Positions 7,644-16,567 of a stretch of DNA of 35,308 nt are shown in pieces. Source of the DNA: Paludibacteraceae bacterium (lineage in GTDB: Bacteria > Bacteroidota > Bacteroidia > Bacteroidales > Paludibacteraceae). The DNA is taken from the NCBI GenBank assembly GCA_017417025.1, contig JAFPZY010000058.1:1-35308 (forward strand), written 5' to 3'. Below the pieces are notes generated by a model, which saw only the letters and a program-made list of their open reading frames with translations, did not search any database and was not told the origin of the DNA. Made by a program: the position numbers and the translations under genes. Numbering within the stretch: the stretch's first letter is position 1; every line of letters begins with the position of its first letter.

Positions 7644-7646
7644 CCT

Positions 7647-8426
7647 ATGCTGGCACTTGTAACAGGAGCTTCATCGGGCATCGGGCTGCAGTATGCTACG
7701 GCGCTTGCCCGCGACTATCACACCGACCTGCTGCTCGTCAGCAACCAGCTCGAGGAGCAGAAGCAGGTCGCGCTCAAACTGGCTGAAGAATACGGAGTTA
7801 AGACCGTCCCGCTCTACATGGACCTCTCCTTGCCTGATGCCGCCGAGCAGCTGCACTCATGGTGCTGCGGACAGGGGCTGGAGGTGGACATCCTCATCAA
7901 CAACGCCGGTGTCTTCTTCTTCAACCCGTTCGTGGAGACTGATATCAAGCGTCTTGAGCTCATGCTCATGCTCCATGTCGTCACGGTGGCTAAGATGTGC
8001 CGCTTGTTCGGCGAAGACATGTGCAGGCGCGGCAACGGCTACATACTCAACATGTCAAGCATGTCGGCGTGGATGGCGTATCCGGGCATACAGACCTACA
8101 ACTCCACTAAGGCCTTCATCTACAATTTCTCCAAGTCATTGTGGTATGAATTCCGCCCGAAAGGGGTCGGCATTACGGTTATGACCCCCGGAGCCGTGGA
8201 CACGGCCCTCTTCGGCCTGGCACCCAAATACAGGAAACTGGCAGTGAACCTCACGGTCAGCATTCCGCCCGAAAAACTGGTGGTCAAGGCGCTCAGGCGC
8301 ATGTTCAAAAAGAAAAAATGGGGCATGCCCGGACTGCTCAACCACCTCGCCACACCGCTGCTGAAGCACACCCCCGACTGGCTCGTCTTCCTCACCTACC
8401 GCTGGGTCGCGCAGTTCCAGAAATAG
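7647..8426 (+). CDS. Short-chain dehydrogenase, probable 3-hydroxysteroid dehydrogenase
   Basis: The 259-aa classical SDR has the cofactor loop TGASSGIG (6-13), NNAG (85-88), and catalytic Ser138, Tyr151 and Lys155 (TYNSTK). The usual tetrad Asn is replaced by His110 in LMLHVVT. The overall layout, with a basic, hydrophobic C-terminal tail, resembles 17-beta-HSD12 / 3-oxoacyl-CoA reductase relatives that associate with membranes. As the last gene of the operon it would interconvert a 3-oxo and a 3-hydroxy group on the reduced steroid; a 3-beta product is suggested by the published triads. Stereochemistry cannot be read from the sequence. Confidence 0.82.
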   Translation: MLALVTGASSGIGLQYATALARDYHTDLLLVSNQLEEQKQVALKLAEEYGVKTVPLYMDLSLPDAAEQLHSWCCGQGLEVDILINNAGVFFFNPFVETDIKRLELMLMLHVVTVAKMCRLFGEDMCRRGNGYILNMSSMSAWMAYPGIQTYNSTKAFIYNFSKSLWYEFRPKGVGITVMTPGAVDTALFGLAPKYRKLAVNLTVSIPPEKLVVKALRRMFKKKKWGMPGLLNHLATPLLKHTPDWLVFLTYRWVAQFQK

Positions 8427-8494
8427 GCAGAGGCAGGGGGCGGAAAACCTGGCTCATAGCGCGCACGGTATTGGCTCTTCTTGCGCTGGTTCGT

Positions 8495-8527
8495 ACCGTA
8501 TCACTACCGTATCACTACCGTGTCACG
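8495..8527. repeat. Short 11-bp tandem repeat (ACCGTATCACT unit), 3 copies
   Basis: Three 11-mers, ACCGTATCACT twice then ACCGTGTCACG, follow each other in the 194-base gap between the SDR gene and rmuC. The gap has no clear terminator and no full-consensus promoter for rmuC. Confidence 0.75.
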
Positions 8528-8620
8528 AACCGTCCTTCTTCCCTCGCAGTACCCTTGCAGCGCCTGTCTGTGCTTCTTGAAAAAGCATCATAGTTTGAGA
8601 TAAAAACATCATAGCCCGAT

Positions 8621-9991
8621 ATGACAATCACAACCTTGATAATCATCGCCGTCACCGTCCTTTTTGCAGGTGTGGCGCTCTTTTTCTCTGCTAAGCAGGG
8701 CAGGGAACGGCTCGCTGACGAGCAGCGCAGGACCGAAGAACTGAAAAACGACTATGAGTGCCGCTTGGCTGCACTGAAATCCGAGTGCGACAAGCGTCTG
8801 GACGAAATGAGGATTGAGGCCGACAGACGTGTCCGTGAAGCCAAAGACGAGGCGCGCGCCAACTACGAGAGGGCGCTCGAAGGGCAGAAACAGTTCTTCG
8901 ACAAGTCGTTGGCGGAAATGAAAGCCTCCGTCAACGCCGCCACAAAGCAGATGCTTCAGGACAGCAGCAACGACTTCTCCGAGCAGAGTGGCAAGCGTAT
9001 CAGCGAAATCCTCACTCCCCTCAAAGAGAAACTCAAAGAGATGAAGGAGTCTATGGACGCGGGCAAAGTCTCGCAAACTGAGCTCAGAACTGCAATGGAG
9101 GAGCAGATCCGGCACCTCATGGAGCAGACCAAACTCACGGCGGACTCGGCTGATGAACTGGCCAGAGCACTCACGCACGACCCCAAGTACCAGGGCGACT
9201 GGGGAGAGCGAGAGTGTGAGGAACTCCTTAAAAGCCAGGGACTTCGCGAGGGATATGAGTACGACAGGCAGGTCGATATCCGCTATAAGGACGAGACTGG
9301 CCGCGAGCGCCAGTTCCGCCCCGACTTTGTCCTCCACCTCGACCGCAAACGCGATGTCATTGTGGACTCCAAAGTCAGTCTCACCGCTTTCCGCGACTAC
9401 TGCGCCGCCACTGACGAAACAACGCGCCACGAGGCGCTGATGAGACATCTGGACAGCATGGAGAAGCACGTTAAAGAGCTGTCTGACAAGGACTACTCCT
9501 CATATCTCAAAGTCGGCACCACCATGAACTTCGTCATCATGTTTGTCCCCGTTACAGGGGCGCTCTGGACTGCCTTGAAAGAGAACCCTGCCCTCTGGAG
9601 GCGCGCCATGGACCAGCATGTCTATATCGCCGACGAGCAGACACTCTTCGCCGCTCTTAGCATTATACGCATGACTTGGACCAAGGTTGCACAGTTGCAG
9701 CATCAGGAGGAACTTTACGCTCTCGCCACGGAGATGGTCAAGAGGGTTGGCATGTTCTACAGCCACTTCCGCTCGGTCGGCGCGGCGCTTGACAAGCTGC
9801 AAAGCGAGTACAAGCAGTCATGTGACAAGCTTGAGGACCGTGGCACCAGCATCATCGTCACTGCCAACCAGCTTGTCAGGCTCGGGGCAAAGGCGGGTTC
9901 AGGTGCTTATGCGCTGCCCGAACTCACCGACGTGGACGACATTGCGGGCATTGCTCCGGCTGCACCCGCAGAACAGGGGGCGGAACTATGA
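8621..9991 (+). CDS. rmuC: DNA recombination protein RmuC homologue
   Basis: The 456-aa protein has an N-terminal membrane anchor (about residues 3-22), a long charged coiled coil (about 25-180), then the RmuC domain. That domain contains the restriction-endonuclease-like core: YQGDWGERECEELL, RPDFVLHLD and VIVDSKVSL supply the acidic and lysine residues of a PD-(D/E)XK fold. RmuC limits inversions and large rearrangements at repeats in E. coli, but its biochemical role is not settled. The stop codon overlaps the next gene's start (ATGA, 9988-9991), so it is translationally coupled to the AddA-like helicase. That supports a role in double-strand-break processing. Confidence 0.92.
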   Translation: MTITTLIIIAVTVLFAGVALFFSAKQGRERLADEQRRTEELKNDYECRLAALKSECDKRLDEMRIEADRRVREAKDEARANYERALEGQKQFFDKSLAEMKASVNAATKQMLQDSSNDFSEQSGKRISEILTPLKEKLKEMKESMDAGKVSQTELRTAMEEQIRHLMEQTKLTADSADELARALTHDPKYQGDWGERECEELLKSQGLREGYEYDRQVDIRYKDETGRERQFRPDFVLHLDRKRDVIVDSKVSLTAFRDYCAATDETTRHEALMRHLDSMEKHVKELSDKDYSSYLKVGTTMNFVIMFVPVTGALWTALKENPALWRRAMDQHVYIADEQTLFAALSIIRMTWTKVAQLQHQEELYALATEMVKRVGMFYSHFRSVGAALDKLQSEYKQSCDKLEDRGTSIIVTANQLVRLGAKAGSGAYALPELTDVDDIAGIAPAAPAEQGAEL

Positions 9992-12900
9992 ACAAAACTT
10001 TGACTGTTTGTCGCGCTTCGGCAGGGACGGGCAAGACTTATAGTCTCGCTGCCAACTACGTCGGGCTGCTCTTTTCCGGCGTGAGTTACAGGTCTATTCT
10101 CGCTGTCACCTTCACCAACAAGGCCACGGCGGAGATGAAGGAGCGTATCCTCGTTTTTCTTAACGGCATAGCCTACGACCCTGACAACCAGGCTTCTAAG
10201 GACGCTCTCAAGGCGGCACGGCAGCGCATGATTGCCAATCTCAAGGCCTCCGATGCCGATTTGCGGAGAATGGCCGGTGACTGCTACAGGAGCATGCTCT
10301 CCGACTACGACAACATCCACATCTCCACCATCGACCGCTTCATGCTGCGGCTCCTTCGCGGCTTGAGCCAGATGCTCGGCACTGTAGGGGCAAGCGCGGA
10401 GGTGGAACTTGACTACGACTATCTTGTTTCACGCACTGTGGACAGGCTTCTCACCGACACCGGCGGCGATGATGTCAGGGAGAGGCTCATGCATATTGCC
10501 GGAGAGACTGTGCAGAGCGGAAAGGACTGGGACATAAGGCATAGCTTGGTCAGTCTGGCAAAGGAGATGTACAACGAGCAGGTGATGGTGATGGAGGCGG
10601 CGGGCGATATTGATTTCTCTCCTGAGCGCATTCTCGCCTACAAAAAGAATGTGGACTGGCACAACTCTGCGCGCTATCCTGAGTTCGGGCGCTTGCGCCG
10701 TTTGTTGCCTCTTGTGCAGTCATGTGCTGACAGAGAGGAGATTGACAAGGGGCGCAACTACTACAGTTTCATCTCCCGTGTCAGCAACAGCCTCAAAGGG
10801 CGTGCTGTGGAGCCTTTCAAAGGGCTGGGGGAGCGTGATGCCGCTGCTCTTGACGGCGATGGGGCAAAGTTCATGAAGAAAATACAGGACGCAGGGCGCG
10901 CAAAGCTCATTTGTGACACTCTGCGCGAGATGAACGCTCTCTGCACGAAATGCCGTGAAAGCTACATAAACGCTTCTCTCACAACGTCTTTGCTTGACAA
11001 TATGGCTCTGATGGGCGACATCCGCCGCGTCATGGGCGATATACTGGCTGAGGAAAATCGCCTTCTGCTGGCGCAGACGGCTGACATCTTGCAGCGTGCA
11101 CTGAAAAGCGGAGATGCGGACTTCATCCTTGAAAAGGCGGGAATAAGATACCGTCACATCATGATTGACGAGTTCCAGGACACCAGTGCACTTCAGTGGC
11201 GGAATATCCTCCCCCTTGTGCAGGACCTGCTTGCTCAAGGCGGAACAACACTGGTCGTCGGCGACATCAAACAGAGCATTTATCGCTGGCGCAACGGCGA
11301 TTGGAGGATTATGCAGAACCTCGGTCAGGACAAGGACGAGGCTGACCCGTCAAGGGACACGCTGAAGGACTATTTCACTGCAATGAGCCTTGTTCGCAAC
11401 CATCGCTCGCGCCGTCAGATAGTTATGTTCAACCGCATGTTCTTCCGCCGTGCTGCGGCTCTCTTGCAGGCGGAAGTCCCCTCTCTTGCAGATATTTATG
11501 GTGTCGCGCTGCCGGATGCGGACGAACATGAGTATTACTTGGAAGGCAACGAGGGCGGACATGTGGAAGTGCATGTTGAGCCTAAAGAGGCGCAGGACAC
11601 AGGGACCGGACTTGAGACTATGTTCTCTGTGATGGAGACTCGTCTGGAGGCTGGCGACAAAGCCTCCGACATGATGGTCTTGATACGCTACAACCGCGAG
11701 GCGGAAGAGTTGGTTGCTGCTTTCCGTGCGCTGGACAGCACTGATTTCAGCCGGCTTAAGCAATGCCGGATAGTCTCTTGCGACAGTTTTCACCTTGAAA
11801 GCAGTGTCTCTGTGATGACTGTTATTAACGCCTTGCGCTATCTTGTTCGCGGTGATGCTGTGGCTAAAATGTATATTGACAATGTGTTGGACAGCACTCA
11901 GGCGGAGGCTTTGAGGGAGCAGAGCATTAACATTCCGCTTGTGGAACTTATCAATGCCCTTGTGCAGAAACTGCTGCCGCACAATCTCCCCGACCTCGCT
12001 TATGTTAATGCGCTGATGGACCAGACGCGCGACTATGTCGGCCGCTATGGCTCTGATAATGAGACATTCTTGCGTTTCTGGGACGACCGGATGCACTCCA
12101 TGTCTGTTTCTGCGCCTGAAGGTGACGCAATACGGATTATGACTGTGCATTCCGCCAAGGGGCTGCAGGCTAAAAATGTCTTCCTCCCATTCTTCCACTG
12201 GAAGTTGCATGACAAGAAAGGTTATCTTTGGCCGCATGCCGGGCTTGAAACGACCGACGGAGCTGGGATGGAAGGTTGCATTCCCGTGACCAAAAACAGC
12301 AGTCTGCTGGACGAAAGCGTCTATGCGCAGGTTGCTGCCAATGAAAGAAATGCGGAGACGGTGGACAATATGAATCTCATGTACGTTGCATTGACACGTG
12401 CGGAGGAAAATATGTATATCAGGGCTGTTGTCCCTGAAAAACAGATGGATAAACCTGTGCAGGACACCGTGGCAGGACTCTTGCTTAATGTCCTTGAAGG
12501 TGATTTGACTCAGACTGACAACGGGCTTGTTTACAGCACAGAAGAGGAAAAAGCAGGGAAAAGAAAGAAGAATGTGCGGCTGAAAAACCCGTTCTCAATG
12601 GAGGATGCTCAAGTACTTACGGCGGAACTGCATGTGGGGGAGCGTCCGGTGCAGTTCTGCCAGTCGCAGGAGTCGCTGCTGATGGAGGAATGGCAGGGGG
12701 AAAAGCGTATGGCGCGTATTAATCTCGGCAATCTCTGCCATGATATTTTTGCGCACATGGAGACACGTGACGACGAGGAGGCGGCAATCGGCGGAGCACG
12801 GACTAAAGGGCTGCTTCCTGATAAAGAGACGGAGGACAAAGTCCGGCACTTGATTGACAAAGCTTGGGCTGTGCCTGAGTTATGTGACTGGTTCTCCGGA

Positions 12901-13152
12901 AAATACGACCTGCTGCGGGAGGTGACTTTCCTGACCGCCTATGGACGCGACCAGCGCCCCGACCGCGTAATGATAGACAGACAGAGCCGGAAAGCGGTAG
13001 TGCTTGATTACAAGTTCGGCAAGCAGCATGAAGAGGAATATAATGGTCAGGTCAGGCGTTATATGGCACTGATGCGCGGCATTGGATATGAGCATGTGGA
13101 AGGGTGGCTCTGGTATGCGGAAGAAGGGCTTTTGCTCAAAGTCGGTTTATGA
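9988..13152 (+). CDS. addA: AddA-like UvrD-family helicase/nuclease
   Basis: This 1054-aa superfamily 1A helicase starts with the Walker A loop ASAGTGKT at residues 10-17. It continues with a motif II (HIMIDEFQDTS) and motif III region (LVVGDIKQSIYRWRNGD), and ends its helicase part with LMYVALTRAEENMYI. A RecB-type nuclease domain lies at the C terminus, with PDRVMID, VVLDYKFG and a following QVRRY as the PD-(D/E)XK core. It would pair with the next gene product as an AddAB (RecBCD-type) complex that resects double-strand breaks. Its length and gene order fit. Similar Bacteroidota proteins are usually named only UvrD-helicase domain protein. Confidence 0.88.
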   Translation: MNKTLTVCRASAGTGKTYSLAANYVGLLFSGVSYRSILAVTFTNKATAEMKERILVFLNGIAYDPDNQASKDALKAARQRMIANLKASDADLRRMAGDCYRSMLSDYDNIHISTIDRFMLRLLRGLSQMLGTVGASAEVELDYDYLVSRTVDRLLTDTGGDDVRERLMHIAGETVQSGKDWDIRHSLVSLAKEMYNEQVMVMEAAGDIDFSPERILAYKKNVDWHNSARYPEFGRLRRLLPLVQSCADREEIDKGRNYYSFISRVSNSLKGRAVEPFKGLGERDAAALDGDGAKFMKKIQDAGRAKLICDTLREMNALCTKCRESYINASLTTSLLDNMALMGDIRRVMGDILAEENRLLLAQTADILQRALKSGDADFILEKAGIRYRHIMIDEFQDTSALQWRNILPLVQDLLAQGGTTLVVGDIKQSIYRWRNGDWRIMQNLGQDKDEADPSRDTLKDYFTAMSLVRNHRSRRQIVMFNRMFFRRAAALLQAEVPSLADIYGVALPDADEHEYYLEGNEGGHVEVHVEPKEAQDTGTGLETMFSVMETRLEAGDKASDMMVLIRYNREAEELVAAFRALDSTDFSRLKQCRIVSCDSFHLESSVSVMTVINALRYLVRGDAVAKMYIDNVLDSTQAEALREQSINIPLVELINALVQKLLPHNLPDLAYVNALMDQTRDYVGRYGSDNETFLRFWDDRMHSMSVSAPEGDAIRIMTVHSAKGLQAKNVFLPFFHWKLHDKKGYLWPHAGLETTDGAGMEGCIPVTKNSSLLDESVYAQVAANERNAETVDNMNLMYVALTRAEENMYIRAVVPEKQMDKPVQDTVAGLLLNVLEGDLTQTDNGLVYSTEEEKAGKRKKNVRLKNPFSMEDAQVLTAELHVGERPVQFCQSQESLLMEEWQGEKRMARINLGNLCHDIFAHMETRDDEEAAIGGARTKGLLPDKETEDKVRHLIDKAWAVPELCDWFSGKYDLLREVTFLTAYGRDQRPDRVMIDRQSRKAVVLDYKFGKQHEEEYNGQVRRYMALMRGIGYEHVEGWLWYAEEGLLLKVGL

Positions 13153-13177
13153 TGTTTTCTAAAAGATGGTAGGTGTT

Positions 13178-15982
13178 ATGATGTTTCTTGAGGAACTTAC
13201 AGAAAATTTGATATCTAAGTACGGACTTGACGGACTGGGCGGATTGACCATTGTTTTTCCGACACGTCGTGCGGCGCTTGTGGTGAACGGCTGCATAAAG
13301 ACTCATCTTGAACAGCATGATATACGCCGTCCTGTGCAGGCTCCGGTAATGACTACGTTGAGCGGATTGTTCGACTCGTTGAGCACTTATGGGCAGGAAG
13401 ATGAATTGCGCTTGGTGAGCAAACTCTATGACATTTATTGTCGCTACGCTGAGCATATTCCGCCGTTGGACGTGTTCTATGGCTGGGGGCGGCAGTTGCT
13501 GCAGGATTTCTCCATGATGGACAAGGGCTGGCCCGATTTGCAGCCTGACGCTTTTCTTAAAAATGCATCGGCTGCACGCCGTCTTGAGGAATTGGAGCTT
13601 GACGAAGAGGTGCGCAGCCGTCTTGAAACTCTGGTGGCGGTGAACAGAAATGACAATGCTGCGGCCGGGTCTTCACGGCGGATATTCGAGTGTCTGTGGG
13701 AGAGCTTGCCTCGTATGTATGCGGACTTGCAGGTGGCTGCAGGCACGCGCACGTATGAGGGGGCGAGGATGAAAAAGGTGCTGGTTGACTGGAACTCTGA
13801 CTTTGTGCAGAAACAGCTTCGTGGAAAAATGTTTGTCTTTGCAGGCTTCAACTATCTGGTGCCTGCTGAATTGGAATTGATGCGTAGGCTGCAGAGTGCC
13901 GGACAAGCGCTCTTCTACTGGGACTATCCTGCGGCGGGAACATTCAGCTGTAATCCTAAAGCTTTCAAGTGGGTGCAGCGGAATGTTGAAAAAGTAATAA
14001 AATCCAACGAACTTCCTGTGCGCCCCTGGGAGCCAAAGGACGTAGAACTTGTTACAACAACTTCGGTGCATGCCGAGGCGCAGTTTGTCTGGCAGTGGTT
14101 GAAAGAGCACCACCATGCAGGTGACAGGACAGGAGTTGTGCTTTGCGACGAGACTATGCTTGAGCAAGTCATTTCCGCACTGCCTGATGCAGAGGAAGGC
14201 GACCCGCGTTTTGCAAGAATAAACATCACAAAAGGCTTCCCGCTTAAATATACGCCTGTCTTTGCTTTCGTGAAGAACTGGCTTTCTGACAAGAGCAATG
14301 ACAGGGCAGAAGATGAAACTTGGGCAGATGTGGTGAGAAGGTTGCTGACGGCTGTCAGTGAATATGGCAAAGTGACTCCCGCAGAACAGGAGAACTTGGT
14401 TGTGACCGGCGAAGTGACGGAAGAGTGGAGTGTGCTGCTTTCAAGAGAGGCGCATTATCGGATGATGCTGGCTCTTAACAGGTTCTGCTCTGTCGTTGAT
14501 GATGAACTTGCAGGCAAACTGAGGTCTCTGACTGCATTGCGTCTCTTGCTCAAAAGATATCTTGAGGGCATTTCTCTGCCTTTTCATGGCGAGCCGCTTA
14601 CTGACATACAGATAATTGGTGTGTTGGAAACTCGGGCTATGGATTTCGACAATCTGTTGATACTGAATGTGGAAGAAGGTGTAGTGCCGCAAGTGGGAGA
14701 AGACTTGTCCTATTTCCCGTTCTATCTGCGCAAGGCATACGGCATGCAGACTGCTGAAGAGAGCACAGATGTATATGCCTATAATTTCTTCAGGCTGATG
14801 CGGCGTGCGCGGCATGTTACTCTTACTTATTGCGGGAGCGAGAGTAAAAACAACCGCAAAACAATGTCCAGATTTGTTATGCAGATGTTGGCAAGCAACG
14901 ATTTCAATATACGTAAATTTGCTCTGAATGAGCGGAATGAGATGCGCCCTCCTGTCTGTCAGCAGCCCGACAATCAGGAGAACAGTTCGTTGTTGTCTTT
15001 GTTGCATCCTGGTGAAGACGGTATGTTGTGCCGTCCGGACGGCAAAGTTATGCGCTTGTCGCCGTCGGCCCTGAATACATACCGCACTTGTCCGATGGAG
15101 TTTTATCTGGCTTATGTCAAAGGCATACGTCCTGAAGAAGAAACCGGTGATTTGCTCTCACGCGCCGAACTTGGCAGACTTGTGCATCAGACCATCCAGT
15201 GCCTGTATGAACATCTTAACGGCGGTAGAATAGAGCAGCCTATGCATGTCACGGAGGAAATGATTGACAATGTGGCAGATGGTTTGCTGGAGGAGATGCT
15301 TGGTAGGTCTTATTGTGTGCTGAATGAAGAGTGGGAACGTGAGCATAAGGGGGAAGTTTGTCACTATATGAAGGAGCAGCATGCTGTAGAAAATCTGACG
15401 GTTCTGCATTATGTGCGGCATATATTGTCGGCTGACAGACTTGCTGCAGAAAAAGGACTTCGTATATTGGCGTTGGAGCGTGACTGCTCGTTTGTCATTG
15501 AGCTGCCTGAAATAGGCAAAATCAGGGTTGGGGGCCGTGCCGACCGCATAGACATGCTTGGCGGGCAGGTTAGGATTGTGGACTACAAAACCGGCAGCGC
15601 TGATGTCTCTAAACTGCGAATTCCGCCTGCAGAGACAGAAGAAGATAGTATTAAGGAACTTTTCGTACAAAGCGATAAGCCCGGCTATCAGTTGCAGACA
15701 CTCATATATTCAGAGGCTTATAGTGCACAGAAAAATGGAGATACAGCGGTGTTGCCTGTTGTATATTTTGTGCGCGAACAAGGCGAGGACATAGCGCAGT
15801 CAGTCACCATGAATAATGCCCCTCTGGATTATAGCCGTGTGCGTCAGGTTTTTCTGGATACTTTGACTGAATATGCAGGAATGATTCTTACCGACACTGA
15901 ACACCGCCGTGCAGAAGAAGGGCATTGTGACCCTTATTGCCCCTTCTATATGCTTTGCGACAGACAAAAAAAGGATTTTTGA
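13178..15982 (+). CDS. addB: AddB-like PD-(D/E)XK nuclease subunit
   Basis: This protein of about 934 aa opens with a degenerate helicase-like domain (LTIVFPTRRAALVV) and ends with a nuclease domain. The nuclease region shows RTCPMEFYLAYV, GRLVHQTIQ, GGRADRID and VDYKTG. Near the C terminus CDPYCPFYMLC gives a C-X3-C-X5-C set that, with the Cys of RTCP, matches the four-cysteine iron-sulfur staple known from AddB. Three in-frame ATGs (13166, 13178, 13181) are possible starts; 13178 or 13181 gives the N terminus MFLEEL that best suits the family. A strong bidirectional terminator follows at 16025. Confidence 0.87.
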   Translation: MMFLEELTENLISKYGLDGLGGLTIVFPTRRAALVVNGCIKTHLEQHDIRRPVQAPVMTTLSGLFDSLSTYGQEDELRLVSKLYDIYCRYAEHIPPLDVFYGWGRQLLQDFSMMDKGWPDLQPDAFLKNASAARRLEELELDEEVRSRLETLVAVNRNDNAAAGSSRRIFECLWESLPRMYADLQVAAGTRTYEGARMKKVLVDWNSDFVQKQLRGKMFVFAGFNYLVPAELELMRRLQSAGQALFYWDYPAAGTFSCNPKAFKWVQRNVEKVIKSNELPVRPWEPKDVELVTTTSVHAEAQFVWQWLKEHHHAGDRTGVVLCDETMLEQVISALPDAEEGDPRFARINITKGFPLKYTPVFAFVKNWLSDKSNDRAEDETWADVVRRLLTAVSEYGKVTPAEQENLVVTGEVTEEWSVLLSREAHYRMMLALNRFCSVVDDELAGKLRSLTALRLLLKRYLEGISLPFHGEPLTDIQIIGVLETRAMDFDNLLILNVEEGVVPQVGEDLSYFPFYLRKAYGMQTAEESTDVYAYNFFRLMRRARHVTLTYCGSESKNNRKTMSRFVMQMLASNDFNIRKFALNERNEMRPPVCQQPDNQENSSLLSLLHPGEDGMLCRPDGKVMRLSPSALNTYRTCPMEFYLAYVKGIRPEEETGDLLSRAELGRLVHQTIQCLYEHLNGGRIEQPMHVTEEMIDNVADGLLEEMLGRSYCVLNEEWEREHKGEVCHYMKEQHAVENLTVLHYVRHILSADRLAAEKGLRILALERDCSFVIELPEIGKIRVGGRADRIDMLGGQVRIVDYKTGSADVSKLRIPPAETEEDSIKELFVQSDKPGYQLQTLIYSEAYSAQKNGDTAVLPVVYFVREQGEDIAQSVTMNNAPLDYSRVRQVFLDTLTEYAGMILTDTEHRRAEEGHCDPYCPFYMLCDRQKKDF

Positions 15983-16024
15983 GTGTTTTGGCATAAACTC
16001 AAAAATCCATGTCCTGTCATCTAT

Positions 16025-16058
16025 AAAAAACACACGAATAAAATTCGTGTGTTTTTTT
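16025..16058. terminator. Bidirectional intrinsic terminator
   Basis: The hairpin CACACGAAT (16031-16039), loop AAA, ATTCGTGTG (16043-16051) is flanked by six A on the left and seven T on the right. It can stop the addB transcript on the plus strand and the small secreted-protein transcript on the minus strand. Confidence 0.9.
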
Positions 16059-16105
16059 ACTTTTACTTATATAGTTTTTATTTTTACTTTTACTTTTACT
16101 TATAG
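16055..16105. repeat. TTTTAC hexamer repeats
   Basis: Two TTTTAC units (16055-16066) and three more (16082-16099), each set followed by TTATA, form a small low-complexity tract between the terminator and the stop codon of the minus-strand gene. Confidence 0.7.
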
Positions 16106-16113
16106 TTGTTAGT

Positions 16114-16446
16114 TTATGCTTTTTTGCGGCGAATTGCAACAGCAGTTGCTGCTACTCCTGTAAAGAGCAACATTATATAAGGAGCACCAATGGGAGATTC
16201 CGTGTCACCGTTTGGGTCACCTGGTGTTAGGAATCCGTTTCTTCGGTTAGAAACTCCGCTTGGAGCATCCATAGAAGAGTATGTTATATTCTCGGCACCG
16301 ACAGGAGATATCTGTGAAGAATATGAACTTCCGCTCTGCATCATTGAGGATGTACTGTTCCAAGAAGCGGAGGGCTCTTGTGCATATAAATTGAGCCCGA
16401 GCATAAATATGCAAGCAAATGATATGATAATCAGTTTCTTAATCAT
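16114..16446 (-). CDS. Small secreted protein with C-terminal sorting-signal-like tail
   Basis: The 110-aa product has a signal peptide (residues 1-22, LGLNLYAQ cleavage region). A Ser- and Asn-rich low-complexity middle follows, and then a three-part C terminus: Pro85-Ile86-Gly87, one membrane-spanning stretch (about 89-104), and a basic end RRKKA. This arrangement resembles sortase- or exosortase-type sorting tails, although no such enzyme is in the window. It has its own strong promoter (16490-16520) and ends at a strong terminator, so it is a single-gene unit. I do not recognise a named family. Its position at the edge of the glycan locus is suggestive only. Confidence 0.7.
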   Translation of the reverse strand: MIKKLIIISFACIFMLGLNLYAQEPSASWNSTSSMMQSGSSYSSQISPVGAENITYSSMDAPSGVSNRRNGFLTPGDPNGDTESPIGAPYIMLLFTGVAATAVAIRRKKA

Positions 16447-16489
16447 GTGGAGTTCGTTAAACGACTATACTTCTATTACAACTTGTGCG

Positions 16490-16520
16490 CAAAAGTACTA
16501 CATATTTTTTAATTGTGCAA
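16490..16520 (-). promoter_or_regulatory. Promoter of the small secreted protein
   Basis: On the minus strand TACTTTTG (16497-16490) is preceded by TTG (16520-16518) at 20 bp. The start would lie near 16483, leaving about 37 bases before the ATG. Confidence 0.75.
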
Positions 16521-16567
16521 ATATTTTTTAACAAAAAAGTGTTTTTATTGTCAAATGTGCATCTTTT

